DNA of 64,000 nucleotides from positions 183,891,801 to 183,955,800 of the forward strand of contig JAIOJX010000025.1 in assembly GCA_022376925.1 (NCBI GenBank). Direction: 5' to 3'. Both the position numbers and the translations under genes were made by a program. A model generated the notes under the pieces. The model searched no databases and had not been told where the DNA came from. It saw only the letters and a list, made by a program, of their open reading frames with translations. This document shows, piece after piece, positions 31,786 through 43,140 of the stretch. The stretch comes from Tragulus kanchil (lineage: Eukaryota; Chordata; Mammalia; Artiodactyla; Tragulidae). How positions within the stretch are numbered: position 1 is the stretch's first letter; each line of letters starts with the position of its first letter.

Positions 31786-32402
31786 CAGAGTTCTTAAAAA
31801 CCCTTGGAATTTCCTGAGAGAAGAGGGCAATAAAACTCTTTTGTTATGTTAATGAGGTGCCTTTTGAAAAGCCCCTGGGTAATTATAGGGACTGGTTGCC
31901 AGGGGTACAAACCAAGGTGAATGGAAGATTTGACTTTCAATCCCAACCCCAAAAACCCCCAAGAAAGAGGAAGAGGCTGGAGGTTGAGTTCCATCACCAA
32001 TGGCCAATGATTTAATCAATCATGCCTAAGTAATGAAGCCTCCTTAAAACCCCAAGGGGAGATGGTTCAGAGACCTCCAGGTAGGTGATCCAGAATGTAT
32101 CCATGTGCTGACAGGCTGGGGCCCCAAATCCATGCAGAGCGAAACTCCTGCATCTGAGATCTTTGAGTCCTTGCCTTAGGAATATTTTCATCCAACTGGA
32201 GATTCATATAACCAGTTTCCTGAATTCTAGGAGCTACCCTAGCAAATTAAGGGCACAAAGAGGGACACCCACAGAGGGTCATAGAAACCTCTATTTGTAT
32301 CCAGTTGGTCAGAAATGCAAGCAACAATGTGGACTTGTAATGGGTCTGAAATCAGTGCGGTCTTACGGGACTGAAGCCTGAGCCTGGGGAATCTGAGGCT
32401 GC
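31786..32402 (+). repeat. ancient LTR-like sequence (D12 copy 2)
   Basis: Duplicate of 30660-31276. Confidence 0.5.
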
Positions 32403-32413
32403 CATGCTCCATT

Positions 32414-32587
32414 CGCTACGACCCTCCTGACTGTAGCCCGCCAGGCTCCTCTGTCCATGGGACTCTCCAGGCAAGAATCCTGGAGTGGGTTGCCATGCTC
32501 TCCTCCAGGGGATCTCCCTGACCTAGGGATTCAACCCACGTCTGCACTGGCAGGTGAATTCTTTACTACTAGCACCATCCAGGCAAA
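32414..32587 (-). mobile_element. Bov-tA SINE, antisense (D12 copy 2)
   Basis: Duplicate of 31288-31461; runs on into ATACAATAAG single-copy DNA. Confidence 0.88.
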
Positions 32588-32850
32588 TACAATAAGTCCC
32601 CTACATTCGAACTTTAAAGTTGCAAACTTTCAAAGATGGAAACAGACATTTGCATGTCCAATCATGTAAATTAATTCACATCTCCGTCATACATTGTCAT
32701 GTGTGTGCCCCCTCTACAAGATGTTTACTTTACCGTACAGTCCTGTATAGAGTGCAGTAGTACAGTATCTTTATTTCAAGCCCAGGATGTCTGGAAGCAA
32801 GCATAAAAGTAAAGCTGACTGAGTTAGGGGTACCTTGGCTAACTATACTG
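32588..32850. other. single-copy sequence
   Basis: Nothing recognised. Confidence 0.5.
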
Positions 32851-32928
32851 GTGTGTGTGTACTCAGTTGCTCAGTCACATCCAATTCTTCGCGACTCTAT
32901 GCACTTGAACCTGTCAGGCTCCTCTGTT
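32851..32928 (-). mobile_element. Bov-tA tail fragment, antisense
   Basis: 'actcagttgctcagtcacatccaattcttcgcgactc' and 'gtcaggctcctctg' are the tail side only. A fragment (34053-34090) recurs after the D13 junction. Confidence 0.75.
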
Positions 32929-33104
32929 TGACTTACAAAGAGAACTTAGGAACATACTTTTGGAATGGAATTCATTCATGTGTAGAATTAGTGTTGGAAC
33001 TAGAATCGTAGCCATGAATGTAAACATAAGAAACCTCTTGGATTCAAAATCCCTTATGTAGATTGAATAATCATCTTTATAGAGTGGAGAAGACCTGCCC
33101 CTGG

Positions 33105-33300
33105 GGCTTTGGAATTAAGGCACTTGAGTTCAAAGTCTGGCTCTGCCTCGAGAAGCCGGGTGACCAGTCAATCACCTGCTCTCAGTTTCTCCATCTCGTA
33201 TAGACTCTGTGCTTACACACCTTTGCAGAGCACGTACATTTTTGCCAGTGTTAAATGAGATCATTGATATGAAGGCAACACATCAGAGGGGTCAATATAC
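33105..33300 (-). repeat. MIR SINE, antisense
   Basis: 'ttgagttcaaagtctggctctgcc', 'ggtgaccagtcaatcacctgctctcagtttctccatct' and 'gttaaatgagatcattgat' follow antisense MIR. Confidence 0.75.
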
Positions 33301-33639
33301 TGGCCTTCTCTTCTCAGAGGAGACCAGGTGAACTCTGCTGTCCATACAAACAACGTCATCCATTATTTCTAACCTTTGACTCTTTGACATATTTTGGGGA
33401 AAGAACTTGTTGATGTTTGGACATGTTAACAGCACAGTTTTGTTTTATGAGCTGCCAGGACTGAACGTTGTTGTCTGTGCACTTCCATTGTGTTTTTATT
33501 TGTGCTATTACAGAAACTTCTCTTCTGTGTTGATGTGACCTTTCAAACCCCATTCTCTGAGTGTTTGAGACAAGACGAGGATATGCCGAATGATGAAGCT
33601 GAACTTCTGCTATTTTTTCATTGAGAAGAAAGTGAGTCC

Positions 33640-34034
33640 AGGCAAATGGCTCCTGTGCCAGGAGATCCTGTTAAAATATTAAATGAGGAGTTAGTGACAG
33701 GTTTAACTACCCTCTGGTGGCAAACCTCCAAATCTTAACTTAGTAAGGTTGATTTTGGCTGTAACAAACCAGCTGTCACAAGCTGTGAGAGATCATTAAT
33801 TTTGTACAAGAGCACTGATAAATTAACGCCTAATGGCTGGAAAAAATTAGGAGCTGTTATTTGTTTAATGCACCCTTTTCCCACTTTAAAAGGAGTCCTA
33901 TTGGAAAATGACATTGAATGAAGTTTGGGAAGGTGTGAAAATTGAATAAAATAACTGTTATAAATGCATGAGTGTGGCTCTCATGACTACAGGCTGGGTG
34001 ATGTTTCTAATAAGTAACTTTTAATAGAGTGCCT
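33640..34034. promoter_or_regulatory. candidate conserved non-coding element, copy 1
   Basis: An AT-rich block with many homeodomain-type cores: ATCATTAATTTTG, AAATTAACGCCTAATGG, TTGTTTAATGC. It belongs to no repeat family I know. The call as a regulatory element is inference only. It recurs at 34802-35194 and 35919-36310. Confidence 0.3.
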
Positions 34035-34266
34035 ATCACTCATTCTATCAAAGCGACTCTATGCACTTGAACCTGTCAGGCTCCTCTGTTTGACTTACAA
34101 AGAGAACTTAGGAACATACTTTTGGAATGGAATTCATTCATGTGTAGAATTAGTGTTGGAACTAGAATCGTAGCCATGAATGTAAACATAAGAAACCTCT
34201 TGGATTCAAAATCCCTTATGTAGATTGAATAATCATCTTTATAGAGTGGAGAAGACCTGCCCCTGG

Positions 34267-34462
34267 GGCTTTGGAATTAAGGCACTTGAGTTCAAAGTCT
34301 GGCTCTGCCTCGAGAAGCCGGGTGACCAGTCAATCACCTGCTCTCAGTTTCTCCATCTCGTATAGACTCTGTGCTTACACACCTTTGCAGAGCACGTACA
34401 TTTTTGCCAGTGTTAAATGAGATCATTGATATGAAGGCAACACATCAGAGGGGTCAATATAC
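34267..34462 (-). repeat. MIR SINE, antisense (D13 copy 2)
   Basis: Duplicate of 33105-33300. Confidence 0.75.
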
Positions 34463-34801
34463 TGGCCTTCTCTTCTCAGAGGAGACCAGGTGAACTCTGC
34501 TGTCCATACAAACAACGTCATCCATTATTTCTAACCTTTGACTCTTTGACATTTTGGGGAAAGAACTTGTTGATGTTTGGACATGTTAACAGCACAGTTT
34601 TGTTTTATGAGCTGCCAGGACTGAACGTTGTTGTCTGTGCACTTCCATTGTGTTTTTATTTGTGCTATTACAGAAACTTCTCTTCTGTGTTGATGTGACC
34701 TTTCAAACCCCATTCTCTGAGTGTTTGAGACAAGACGAGGATATGCCGAATGATGAAGCTGAACTTCTGCTATTTTTTCATTGAGAAGAAAGTGAGTCCA
34801 G

Positions 34802-35194
34802 GCAAATGGCTCCTGTGCCAGGAGATCCTGTTAAAATATTAAATGAGGAGTTAGTGACAGGTTTAACTACCCTCTGGTGGCAAACCTCCAAATCTTAACT
34901 TAGTAAGGTTGATTTTGGCTGTAACAAACCAGCTGTCACAAGCTGTGAGAGATCATTAATTTTGTACAAGAGCACTGATAAATTAACGCCTAATGGCTGG
35001 AAAAAATTAGGAGCTGTTATTTGTTTAATGCACCCTTTTCCCACTTTAAAAGGAGTCCTATTGGAAAATGACATTGAATGAAGTTTGGGAAGGTGTGAAA
35101 ATTGAATAAAATAACTGTTATAAATGCATGAGTGTGGCTCTCATGACTACAGGCTGGGTGATGTTTCTAATAAGTAACTTTTAATAGAGTGCCT
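34802..35194. promoter_or_regulatory. candidate conserved non-coding element, copy 2
   Basis: Duplicate of 33640-34034. Confidence 0.3.
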
Positions 35195-35441
35195 CTCCGG
35201 GCACCTTCCATTCCAGTCCTGGGAAACCACTCGTAAGAGTTCAGGTGGACTTATAATAAGGCCCTTTTTTTGTACTTTACTAACTGAGGAACTCTAGATC
35301 TGTTCCAAAATAAAGTACCTTATCCTGAATATCTGCACTCTAATAATGATAGCTACCATTTATTGAGCACTTATGAAATGACAGGCAATTGCAAAGCTTG
35401 GGGATTCTTCTACTAATTAAAGTAAGATGTTAACAAGACAC

Positions 35442-35628
35442 GGGTTCCCTAGGTGACACTAGTGTTAAAGAACCTGCCTGACGATGCGGGTGACATAAGA
35501 GATGCGGGTTCAATCCCTGGGTTGGGACGATCCTCCTGGAGGAGGGCATGGCAACCCACTCCAGATGGAGGGGCCTGGCTGGCTGTAGCCCAGTGGGCTG
35601 CAAAGAGTTGGACATGACTGAAGCAGTG
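35442..35628 (+). mobile_element. Bov-tA SINE
   Basis: GGGTTCCCTAGGTGACACTAG head, GGTTCAATCC B-box, 'ggcatggcaacccactccaga', 'gctgcaaagagttggacatgactgaag'. A short internal deletion removes the 'gtattcttgcctgg' part. Confidence 0.92.
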
Positions 35629-35654
35629 TATCACACATGCACATTAATAAGACA

Positions 35655-35765
35655 TAAAAGTCACAGATACAGAAAACAAACTAATGGTCTCAAAAATGGA
35701 AAGTAGGGGAGTAGGTAGAGATAAATTCAGAGTTTGGGATTAGCATAGACTCACTTGATATCTGA
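35655..35765 (+). repeat. L1 3' tail-like fragment
   Basis: 'aaacaaactaatggtctcaaaaatgg' and 'gataaattcagagtttgggattagcat' resemble the ruminant L1 3' end. It recurs at 36771-36880 and about 37903-38013. Confidence 0.55.
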
Positions 35766-35918
35766 TCATCTTCAATGCCTGATCAAACGTTCACATCTTC
35801 CACCATCCCCCAGAGGAAGGTCTGATCACTCTGGCCAGCTTTCAGCAAGAATCATCCTGAGTTGGGTTAGTAAGACTTCCCCTGCCCTGATGTTTCCTCT
35901 TAAGTTTAAGGACTGATA

Positions 35919-36310
35919 GCAAATGGCTCCTGTGCCAGGAGATCCTGTTAAAATATTAAATGAGGAGTTAGTGACAGGTTTAACTACCCTCTGGTGGCAA
36001 ACCTCCAAATCTTAACTTAGTAAGGTTGATTTTGGCTGTAACAAACCAGCTGTCACAAGCTGTGAGAGATCATTAATTTTGTACAAGAGCACTGATAAAT
36101 TAACGCCTAATGGCTGGAAAAAATTAGGAGCTGTTATTTGTTTAATGCACCCTTTTCCCACTTTAAAAGGAGTCCTATTGGAAAATGACATTGAATGAAG
36201 TTTGGGAAGGTGTGAAAATTGAATAAAATAACTGTTATAAATGCATGAGTGTGGCTCTCATGACTACAGGCTGGGTGATGTTTCTAATAAGTAACTTTTA
36301 ATAGAGTGCC
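35919..36310. promoter_or_regulatory. candidate conserved non-coding element, copy 3
   Basis: Third copy of 33640-34034, created by the D13/D14 overlap. Confidence 0.3.
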
Positions 36311-36558
36311 TCTCCGGGCACCTTCCATTCCAGTCCTGGGAAACCACTCGTAAGAGTTCAGGTGGACTTATAATAAGGCCCTTTTTTTGTACTTTACTAA
36401 CTGAGGAACTCTAGATCTGTTCCAAAATAAAGTACCTTATCCTGAATATCTGCACTCTAATAATGATAGCTACCATTTATTGAGCACTTATGAAATGACA
36501 GGCAATTGCAAAGCTTGGGGATTCTTCTACTAATTAAAGTAAGATGTTAACAAGACAC

Positions 36559-36744
36559 GGGTTCCCTAGGTGACACTAGTGTTAAAGAACCTGCCTGACG
36601 ATGCGGGTGACATAAGAGATGCGGGTTCAATCTCTGGGTTGGGACGATCCTCCTGGAGGAGGGCATGGCAACCCACTCCAGATGGAGGGCCTGGCTGGCT
36701 GTAGCCCAGTGGGCTGCAAAGAGTTGGACATGACTGAAGCAGTG
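36559..36744 (+). mobile_element. Bov-tA SINE (D14 copy 2)
   Basis: Duplicate of 35442-35628, one G shorter. Confidence 0.92.
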
Positions 36745-36880
36745 TATCACACATGCACATTAATAAGACATAAAAGTCACAGATACAGAAAACAAACTAA
36801 TGGTCTCAAAAATGGAAAGTAGGGGAGTAGGTAGAGATAAATTCAGAGTTTGGGATTAGCATAGACTCACTTGATATCTG

Positions 36881-37736
36881 ATCATCTTCAATGCCTGATC
36901 AAACGTTCACATCTTCCACCATCCCCCAGAGGAAGGTCTGATCACTCTGGCCAGCTTTCAGCAAGAATCATCCTGAGTTGGGTTAGTAAGACTTCCCCTG
37001 CCCCTGATGTTTCCTCTTAGTAACTTGCCTTCCATTCACTCAATCTGGATCCTGGACTATAAATATCCATAGCTTTTCTTACTGTATTTGAATTTGAACC
37101 TCGTCTCTCATATCTACTACAACACCACTGAAGTCGTCCCTACAACTATCGTGATAGTTCTGAATACCGTTTTTATTACCATTTTAAGAAGTGTCAAAAA
37201 ATTGCTTCTTCAACACTAGACACATACGTTGAATATCTATTGTGTGTAGCACAACCTGCTCAGCACAGTTCCGTGATTTGGAAGAGTATTTCCCAATGGG
37301 AAGACACACTGGGGAGACAGAGCAGAACCATGATGCATACCTTCCCTCTTCCCTCTATGCTGAGATGCTGTGAGTGATGGTTCCCTCATGGACTCTGAAA
37401 AGAGCCTCTCCTGCTAATGAGAGACTGTTTTATCCTTCAGCCACGTCGGGTGGGAAAAATTGAGAACCATCAACCTAAATAAAGTCAGGGCTAAGTTTCT
37501 CTTGTCAAATATAACCATCGTTTGTTGGAAATGGAGGACTCCTGTGTATTATTACCATCATACCTGCCAGACAGCCTGGAAAAGAATGACAGAGCTCATG
37601 AGTTCCCATGATGGACTGCTCTTGTTTTGCAGAAGAATTACTCATTGTTTTCACATCATGAAAATTCCCAAATAGACACAAATTCTTCCTTACCCAAGGG
37701 ATGATTATTCATTCCAAAAAGAAAAGCGCTATAAGC
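36881..37736. other. unique sequence
   Basis: No repeat family or exon recognised. The 71-codon frame at 37460-37675 recurs three times only because of D15 and D16. Confidence 0.45.
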
Positions 37737-37745
37737 CTGACATTA

Positions 37746-37877
37746 AAGAGATGCGGGTTCAATCCCTGGGTTGGGACGATCCTCCTGGAGGAGGGCATGG
37801 CAACCCACTCCAGATGGAGGGCCTGGCTGGCTGTAGCCCAGTGGGCTGCAAAGAGTTGGACATGACTGAAGCAGTGT
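37746..37877 (+). mobile_element. Bov-tA SINE, cut by D15 junction
   Basis: 3' part of the element at 36559-36744. Confidence 0.9.
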
Positions 37878-38995
37878 ATCACACATGCACATTAATAAGA
37901 CATAAAAGTCACAGATACAGAAAACAAAAAAATGGTCTCAAAAATGGAAAGTAAGGAAGTAGGTAGAGATAAATTCAGAGTTTGGGATTAGCATAGACTC
38001 ACTTGATATCTGATCATCTTCAATGCCTGATCAAACGTTCACATCTTCCACCATCCCCCAGAGGAAGGTCTGATCACTCTGGCCAGCTTTCAGCAAGAAT
38101 CATCCTGAGTTGGGTTAGTAAGACTTCCCCTGCCCCTGATGTTTCCTCTTAGTAACTTGCCTTCCATTCACTCAATCTGGATCCTGGACTATAAATATCC
38201 ATAGCTTTTCTTACTGTATTTGAATTTGAACCTCGTCTCTCATATCTACTACAACACCACTGAAGTCGTCCCTACAACTATCGTGATAGTTCTGAATACC
38301 GTTTTTATTACCATTTTAAGAAGTGTCAAAAAATTGCTTCTTCAACACTAGACACATACGTTGAATATCTATTGTGTGTAGCACAACCTGCTCAGCACAG
38401 TTCCGTGATTTGGAAGAGTATTTCCCAATGGGAAGACACACTGGGGAGACAGAGCAGAACCATGATGCATACCTTCCCTCTTCCCTCTATGCTGAGATGC
38501 TGTGAGTGATGGTTCCCTCATGGACTCTGAAAAGAGCCTCTCCTGCTAATGAGAGACTGTTTTATCCTTCAGCCACGTCGGGTGGGAAAAATTGAGAACC
38601 ATCAACCTAAATAAAGTCAGGGCTAAGTTTCTCTTGTCAAATATAACCATCGTTTGTTGGAAATGGAGGACTCCTGTGTATTATTACCATCATACCTGCC
38701 AGACAGCCTGGAAAAGAATGACAGAGCTCATGAGTTCCCATGATGGACTGCTCTTGTTTTGCAGAAGAATTACTCATTGTTTTCACATCATGAAAATTCC
38801 CAAATAGACACAAATTCTTCCTTACCCAAGGGATGATTATTCATTCCAAAAAAAAGAAAAGCGCTATAAGCTGAGCTTTCCACACTGAATTTTTTCTTGA
38901 CTCCTTAACATAAACATAGTATCAGGTGTTTGTTTATTCAGTGCTGTGCTTAAAACCAAGTCCCATGGTTTTAGAGTCTTAACTCAGGTGTGGAC

Positions 38996-39211
38996 TGTTG
39001 CTGTTTAGTCCTTAAGCCATCTCCAACTCTTTTGTGACCCCATGGACTGTAGCACACCAGGCTCCTCTGTCCATGGGACTTCCCAGGCAAAAACACTGAA
39101 ATGGGTTGTCATTTCCTTCTCCAGGGGATCTTCCTGACCCAGGGATAAAACCCATGCCTCCTGCATCTCCTGCATTGGCGGGCAGATTCTTTACCTATGA
39201 GTCACCTGGGA
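38996..39211 (-). mobile_element. Bov-tA SINE, antisense
   Basis: 'ctgtttagtccttaagccatctccaactctttt', 'catggactgtagcacaccaggctcctctg', 'ggggatcttcctgacccaggg' and 'gcagattctttacctatgagtcacctggg'. Full length. Confidence 0.93.
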
Positions 39212-39227
39212 AAATTAGCAGCTGTCA

Positions 39228-39270
39228 ATTAGCAGATGATTAAGCAGATGTTGATTAGCAGATGATTAAG
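39228..39270. repeat. short tandem repeat, 25-bp spacing
   Basis: ATTAGCAGATGATTAAG occurs at 39229 and again at 39254. Duplicate pair near 40325-40366. Confidence 0.85.
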
Positions 39271-39479
39271 TCTGAAATGTCAATTTTCACAAAAATATGA
39301 ATAGCTAGCAACCAAAATGTTGGCTAAAATACTCCCTACAATTTCTAGCATCCATTGCTAAAATTTACAAAGCCCCTTTAACTTTTAGGAAGATCGTTAG
39401 TGATGGGCAGAGCCCTCCTATGATGGTCACAGTTTTCTGTGTCAGGTTAGTGTACCCAGTGCTTTAACCAAGCACTAGC

Positions 39480-39611
39480 CTGTTGTTGTTCAGTCACTAA
39501 GTCATGTTCAACTCTTTGTGGCCCCATGGAGTACAGCATGTCAGACTTCCCTGTCCTTCACTGTTTCCTGGAGTTTACTCAAACTCATGTTCATTGAGTC
39601 GCTGATACCTT
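39480..39611 (-). mobile_element. BovB 3' end, antisense, cut by D16 junction
   Basis: Duplicate of the first part of 40577-40872. Confidence 0.88.
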
Positions 39612-40088
39612 AACCAAGCCCCCCTAGGCCTGTTGTGTTCAGTCTAAGTCACATTTAATGAGAGCGACTTCAGCCACGTCGGTGGGAAAAATTGAGAACC
39701 ATCAACCTAAATAAAGTCAGGGCTAAGTTTCTCTTGTCAAATATAACCATCGTTTGTTGGAAATGGAGGACTCCTGTGTATTATTACCATCATACCTGCC
39801 AGACAGCCTGGAAAAGAATGACAGAGCTCATGAGTTCCCATGATGGACTGCTCTTGTTTTGCAGAAGAATTACTCATTGTTTTCACATCATGAAAATTCC
39901 CAAATAGACACAAATTCTTCCTTACCCAAGGGATGATTATTCATTCCAAAAAAAAAGCGCTATAAGCTGAGCTTTCCACACTGAATTTTTTCTTGACTCC
40001 TTAACATAAACATAGTATCAGGTGTTTGTTTATTCAGTGCTGTGCTTAAAACCAAGTCCCATGGTTTTAGAGTCTTAACTCAGGTGTG

Positions 40089-40304
40089 GACTGTTGCTGT
40101 TTAGTCCTTAAGCCATCTCCAACTCTTTTGTGACCCCATGGACTGTAGCACACCAGGCTCCTCTGTCCATGGGACTTCCCAGGCAAAAACACTGAAATGG
40201 GTTGTCATTTCCTTCTCCAGGGGATCTTCCTGACCCAGGGATAAAACCCATGCCTCCTGCATCTCCTGCATTGGCGGGCAGATTCTTTACCTATGAGTCA
40301 CCTG
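40089..40304 (-). mobile_element. Bov-tA SINE, antisense (D16 copy 2)
   Basis: Duplicate of 38996-39211. Confidence 0.93.
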
Positions 40305-40576
40305 GGAAAATTAGCAGCTGTCAATTAGCAGATGATTAAGCAGATGTTGATTAGCAGATGATTAAGTCTGAAATGTCAATTTTCACAAAAATATGAATAG
40401 CTAGCAACCAAAATGTTGGCTAAAATACTCCCTACAATTTCTAGCATCCATTGCTAAAATTTACAAAGCCCCTTTAACTTTTAGGAAGATCGTTAGTGAT
40501 GGGCAGAGCCCTCCTATGATGGTCACAGTTTTCTGTGTCAGGTTAGTGTACCCAGTGCTTTAACCAAGCACTAGCC

Positions 40577-40872
40577 TGTTGTTGTTCAGTCACTAAGTCA
40601 TGTTCAACTCTTTGTGGCCCCATGGAGTACAGCATGTCAGACTTCCCTGTCCTTCACTGTTTCCTGGAGTTTACTCAAACTCATGTTCATTGAGTCGCTG
40701 ATACCTTCCAACTATCTCATCCTCTGTCACCCCCTTCTCCTGCCCTCAGTTTTTCCTGGCATCAGGGTCTTTTTCAGTGAATCAGATGGCCAGAGTATTG
40801 GAGCTTCATCTTTAGCATCAGTCCTTCCAATGAATAGTCAGTGTTGATTTCCTTTAGGATTAAACTGTTTCC
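40577..40872 (-). mobile_element. BovB 3' end, antisense
   Basis: Plus strand shows the TTGTTGTTCAGTCACTAAG start, 'atctcatcctctgtcaccccc', 'atggccagagtattggagcttca' and 'gatttcctttaggatta'. 5'-truncated. Confidence 0.9.
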
Positions 40873-41149
40873 CATGAAGGTACTTTGTAGATGTATCTAA
40901 CATCTATGATCAAGTGATTTTAAATATATGACATACGCTTGCTAATGCAGGTAGACTTGAGTCAATTGATTAAAGACCTCAGGAGCAAAAAACCCAAAGG
41001 GTTTTTTAGAGAAGAAGAAATTCTGCCTCACAAGGAACAGTTCCTGCATGTGTTTCCAGCTGCCCTGTCATTTTGGCCTTTCAAGCTCCAACAATTATGG
41101 AAGCATTTGCTTAAAATAAATCTCTTAATATATAGACACACACCTATGT

Positions 41150-41240
41150 AATCCATAGGTATATATAGGTGATATGTGTACATACCATGTATGTCATATG
41201 TATTACATGTGTAGTGTGCATATGTGTTATGTATCTCCTC
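41150..41240. repeat. AT/GT-rich low-complexity tract
   Basis: Alternating TATGT/ACATGT words, probably a decayed microsatellite. Duplicate at 42286-42372. Confidence 0.6.
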
Positions 41241-41388
41241 TGGAGAACCCTGACTGATACACTACATGCATTTAAGCCTCCATCACCATCACAAAACTAA
41301 CTTCTACAGTCTGAACCCCTTGTATTTGTTTTGCGCCCAACATCTAAACTTGCCTCTGATGCATTTGCTTCTAAACATCTTGGGATTT

Positions 41389-41580
41389 ACTTCCCAGGCA
41401 GTTCCAGTGGTGAAGAATCCTCCCGTCAGTGTAGGAGACACAGGAGACACTGGTTCAATTTCAGGGTTGGGAAGATCCCCTGGAAGAGGAAACGGCAGCC
41501 CACTCCGATATTCTTGTCTGGATATAGACAAAGGGGCCTGGTGGGGTACTGTCCGGGGGGGAAAGAGTCAGGATAGGATG
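41389..41580 (+). mobile_element. Bov-tA SINE, degraded at D17 junction
   Basis: ACTTCCCAGGCAGTTCCAG head, GGTTCAATTTCAGGG B-box region, 'cccactccgatattcttgtctgg'. Its tail is corrupted near the junction. Confidence 0.9.
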
Positions 41581-41712
41581 GCCCCTACATTTTGTTGAAA
41601 TTAAACCCCTTAACTTTTAGGAAGATCGTTAGTGATGGGCAGAGCCCTCCTATGATGGTCACAGTTTTCTGTGTCAGGTTAGTGTACCCAGTGCTTTAAC
41701 CAAGCACTAGCC

Positions 41713-42008
41713 TGTTGTTGTTCAGTCACTAAGTCATGTTCAACTCTTTGTGGCCCCATGGAGTACAGCATGTCAGACTTCCCTGTCCTTCACTGTTTCC
41801 TGGAGTTTACTCAAACTCATGTTCATTGAGTCGCTGATACCTTCCAACTATCTCATCCTCTGTCACCCCCTTCTCCTGCCCTCAGTTTTTCCTGGCATCA
41901 GGGTCTTTTTCAGTGAATCAGATGGCCAGAGTATTGGAGCTTCATCTTTAGCATCAGTCCTTCCAATGAATAGTCAGTGTTGATTTCCTTTAGGATTAAA
42001 CTGTTTCC
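41713..42008 (-). mobile_element. BovB 3' end, antisense (D17 copy 2)
   Basis: Duplicate of 40577-40872. Confidence 0.9.
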
Positions 42009-42520
42009 CATGAAGGTACTTTGTAGATGTATCTAACATCTATGATCAAGTGATTTTAAATATATGACATACGCTTGCTAATGCAGGTAGACTTGAGTCA
42101 ATTGATTAAAGACCTCAGGAGCAAAAACCAAGGTTTTTCAGAGAAGAAGAAATTCTGCCTCACAAGGAACAGTTCCTGCATGTGTTTCCAGCTGCCCTGT
42201 CATTTTGGCCTTTCAAGCTCCAACAATTATGGAAGCATTTGCTTAAAATAAATCTCTTAATATATAGACACACACCTATGTAATCCATAGGTATATATAG
42301 GTGATATGTGTACATACCATGTATGTCATATGTATTACATGTGTAGTGTGCATATGTGTTATGTATCTCCTCTGGAGAACCCTGACTGATACACTACATG
42401 CATTTAAGCCTCCATCACCATCACAAAACTAACTTCTACAGTCTGAACCCCTTGTATTTGTTTTGCGCCCAACATCTAAACTTGCCTCTGATGCATTTGC
42501 TTCTAAACATCTTGGGATTT

Positions 42521-42708
42521 ACTTCCCAGGCAGTTCCAGTGGTGAAGAATCCTCCCGTCAGTGTAGGAGACACAGGAGACACTGGTTCAATTTCAGGGTT
42601 GGGAAGATCCCCTGGAAGAGGAAACGGCAGCCCACTCCGATATTCTTGTCTGGATATAGACAAAGGGGCCTGGTGGGGTACTGTCCGTGGGAAAGAGTCA
42701 GATAGGAT
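42521..42708 (+). mobile_element. Bov-tA SINE (D17 copy 2)
   Basis: Duplicate of 41389-41580 with a cleaner tail ('gtgggaaagagtcagatagg'). Confidence 0.92.
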
Positions 42709-42711
42709 TGA

Positions 42712-42772
42712 AGCCATGCTCCTGCAGTGGAAGTGTGGAGTGTTAACCATTGAACCAGCAGGGAAGTCCCTG
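42712..42772 (-). mobile_element. CHR SINE head fragment, antisense
   Basis: 'gctcctgcagtggaagtgtgg' through 'accattgaaccagcagggaagtccc' is the reverse complement of a CHR head. Tail absent. Confidence 0.75.
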
Positions 42773-43140
42773 CCATCTGGATTCTTATTCTAGTTATCTT
42801 AGCTTGGGAGAGCAAGCCTGAGCAGACCACCTGGCTCTAATTCAGCAGACACATCAATAAGGAATGCAATTCCGAGTTGTCTCTGACCCCATATGCAGAA
42901 TCTGGATGGATCCAACAAAGCACTAAATACAGACTGCAAAAACACAGGTAGAATTTCAGAATGACACATTCGTAGCATCTCAGAGTTGGAAAAACCTGGA
43001 GATATTTAATCCAAAATTCTACCTACTCATGGATTCCTTTTTCAACCTTTCTGGAACATGGTCACTCAGATCCCTTTTGCATATTCTCTACTCATTAAAG
43101 AACCAGGCTCGTTGTTGAACAGTTCTGTCAGAAAGTTTAA
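42773..43140. other. single-copy sequence
   Basis: Nothing recognised. Confidence 0.45.

Larger units (their letters stand above)
30346..32587. repeat. tandem direct duplication D12 (unit 1126 bp)
   Basis: Copy 1 is 30346-31461, filler 31462-31471, copy 2 31472-32587. One internal substitution: CTCTTTTTTTATG against CTCTTTTGTTATG. Confidence 0.97.
32891..35194. repeat. tandem direct duplication D13 (unit 1162 bp)
   Basis: Copy 1 is 32891-34034, filler 34035-34052, copy 2 34053-35194. The filler ATCACTCATTCTATCAAA aligns with the true upstream GTCACATCCAATTCTTC. One small deletion (GACATATTTTGG against GACATTTTGG). Confidence 0.97.
34802..37019. repeat. tandem direct duplication D14 (unit 1117 bp)
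   Basis: Copy 1 is 34802-35902, filler 35903-35918, copy 2 35919-37019. 34802-35194 overlaps D13, giving three copies of the TAAT-rich block. Copy differences include CAATCCCTGG against CAATCTCTGG and CTGCCCTG against CTGCCCCTG. Confidence 0.97.
36615..38871. repeat. tandem direct duplication D15 (unit 1132 bp)
   Basis: Copy 1 is 36615-37736, filler 37737-37745, copy 2 37746-38871. Near the end of the unit the A-run before GCGC differs (CCAAAAAGAAAAGCGC, CCAAAAAAAAGAAAAGCGC, and in D16 CCAAAAAAAAAAGCGC). Confidence 0.97.
38568..40707. repeat. tandem direct duplication D16 (unit 1100 bp)
   Basis: Copy 1 is 38568-39611, filler 39612-39667, copy 2 39668-40707. The filler's right end TAATGAGAGCGA is a corrupted form of TAATGAGAGACTG just upstream of copy 1, while its left end resembles sequence 150 bp upstream (AACCAAGC...CCTGTTGT). 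One G is lost at the start of copy 2. Confidence 0.96.
40475..42690. repeat. tandem direct duplication D17 (unit 1136 bp)
   Basis: Copy 1 is 40475-41555, degraded junction 41556-41610, copy 2 41611-42690. The junction run (CCGGGGGGGAAAGAGTCAGG) is a stretched form of CCGTGGGAAAGAGTCAG in copy 2. A second cluster of run-length differences is at 40988-41010 against 42124-42142. Confidence 0.96.
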
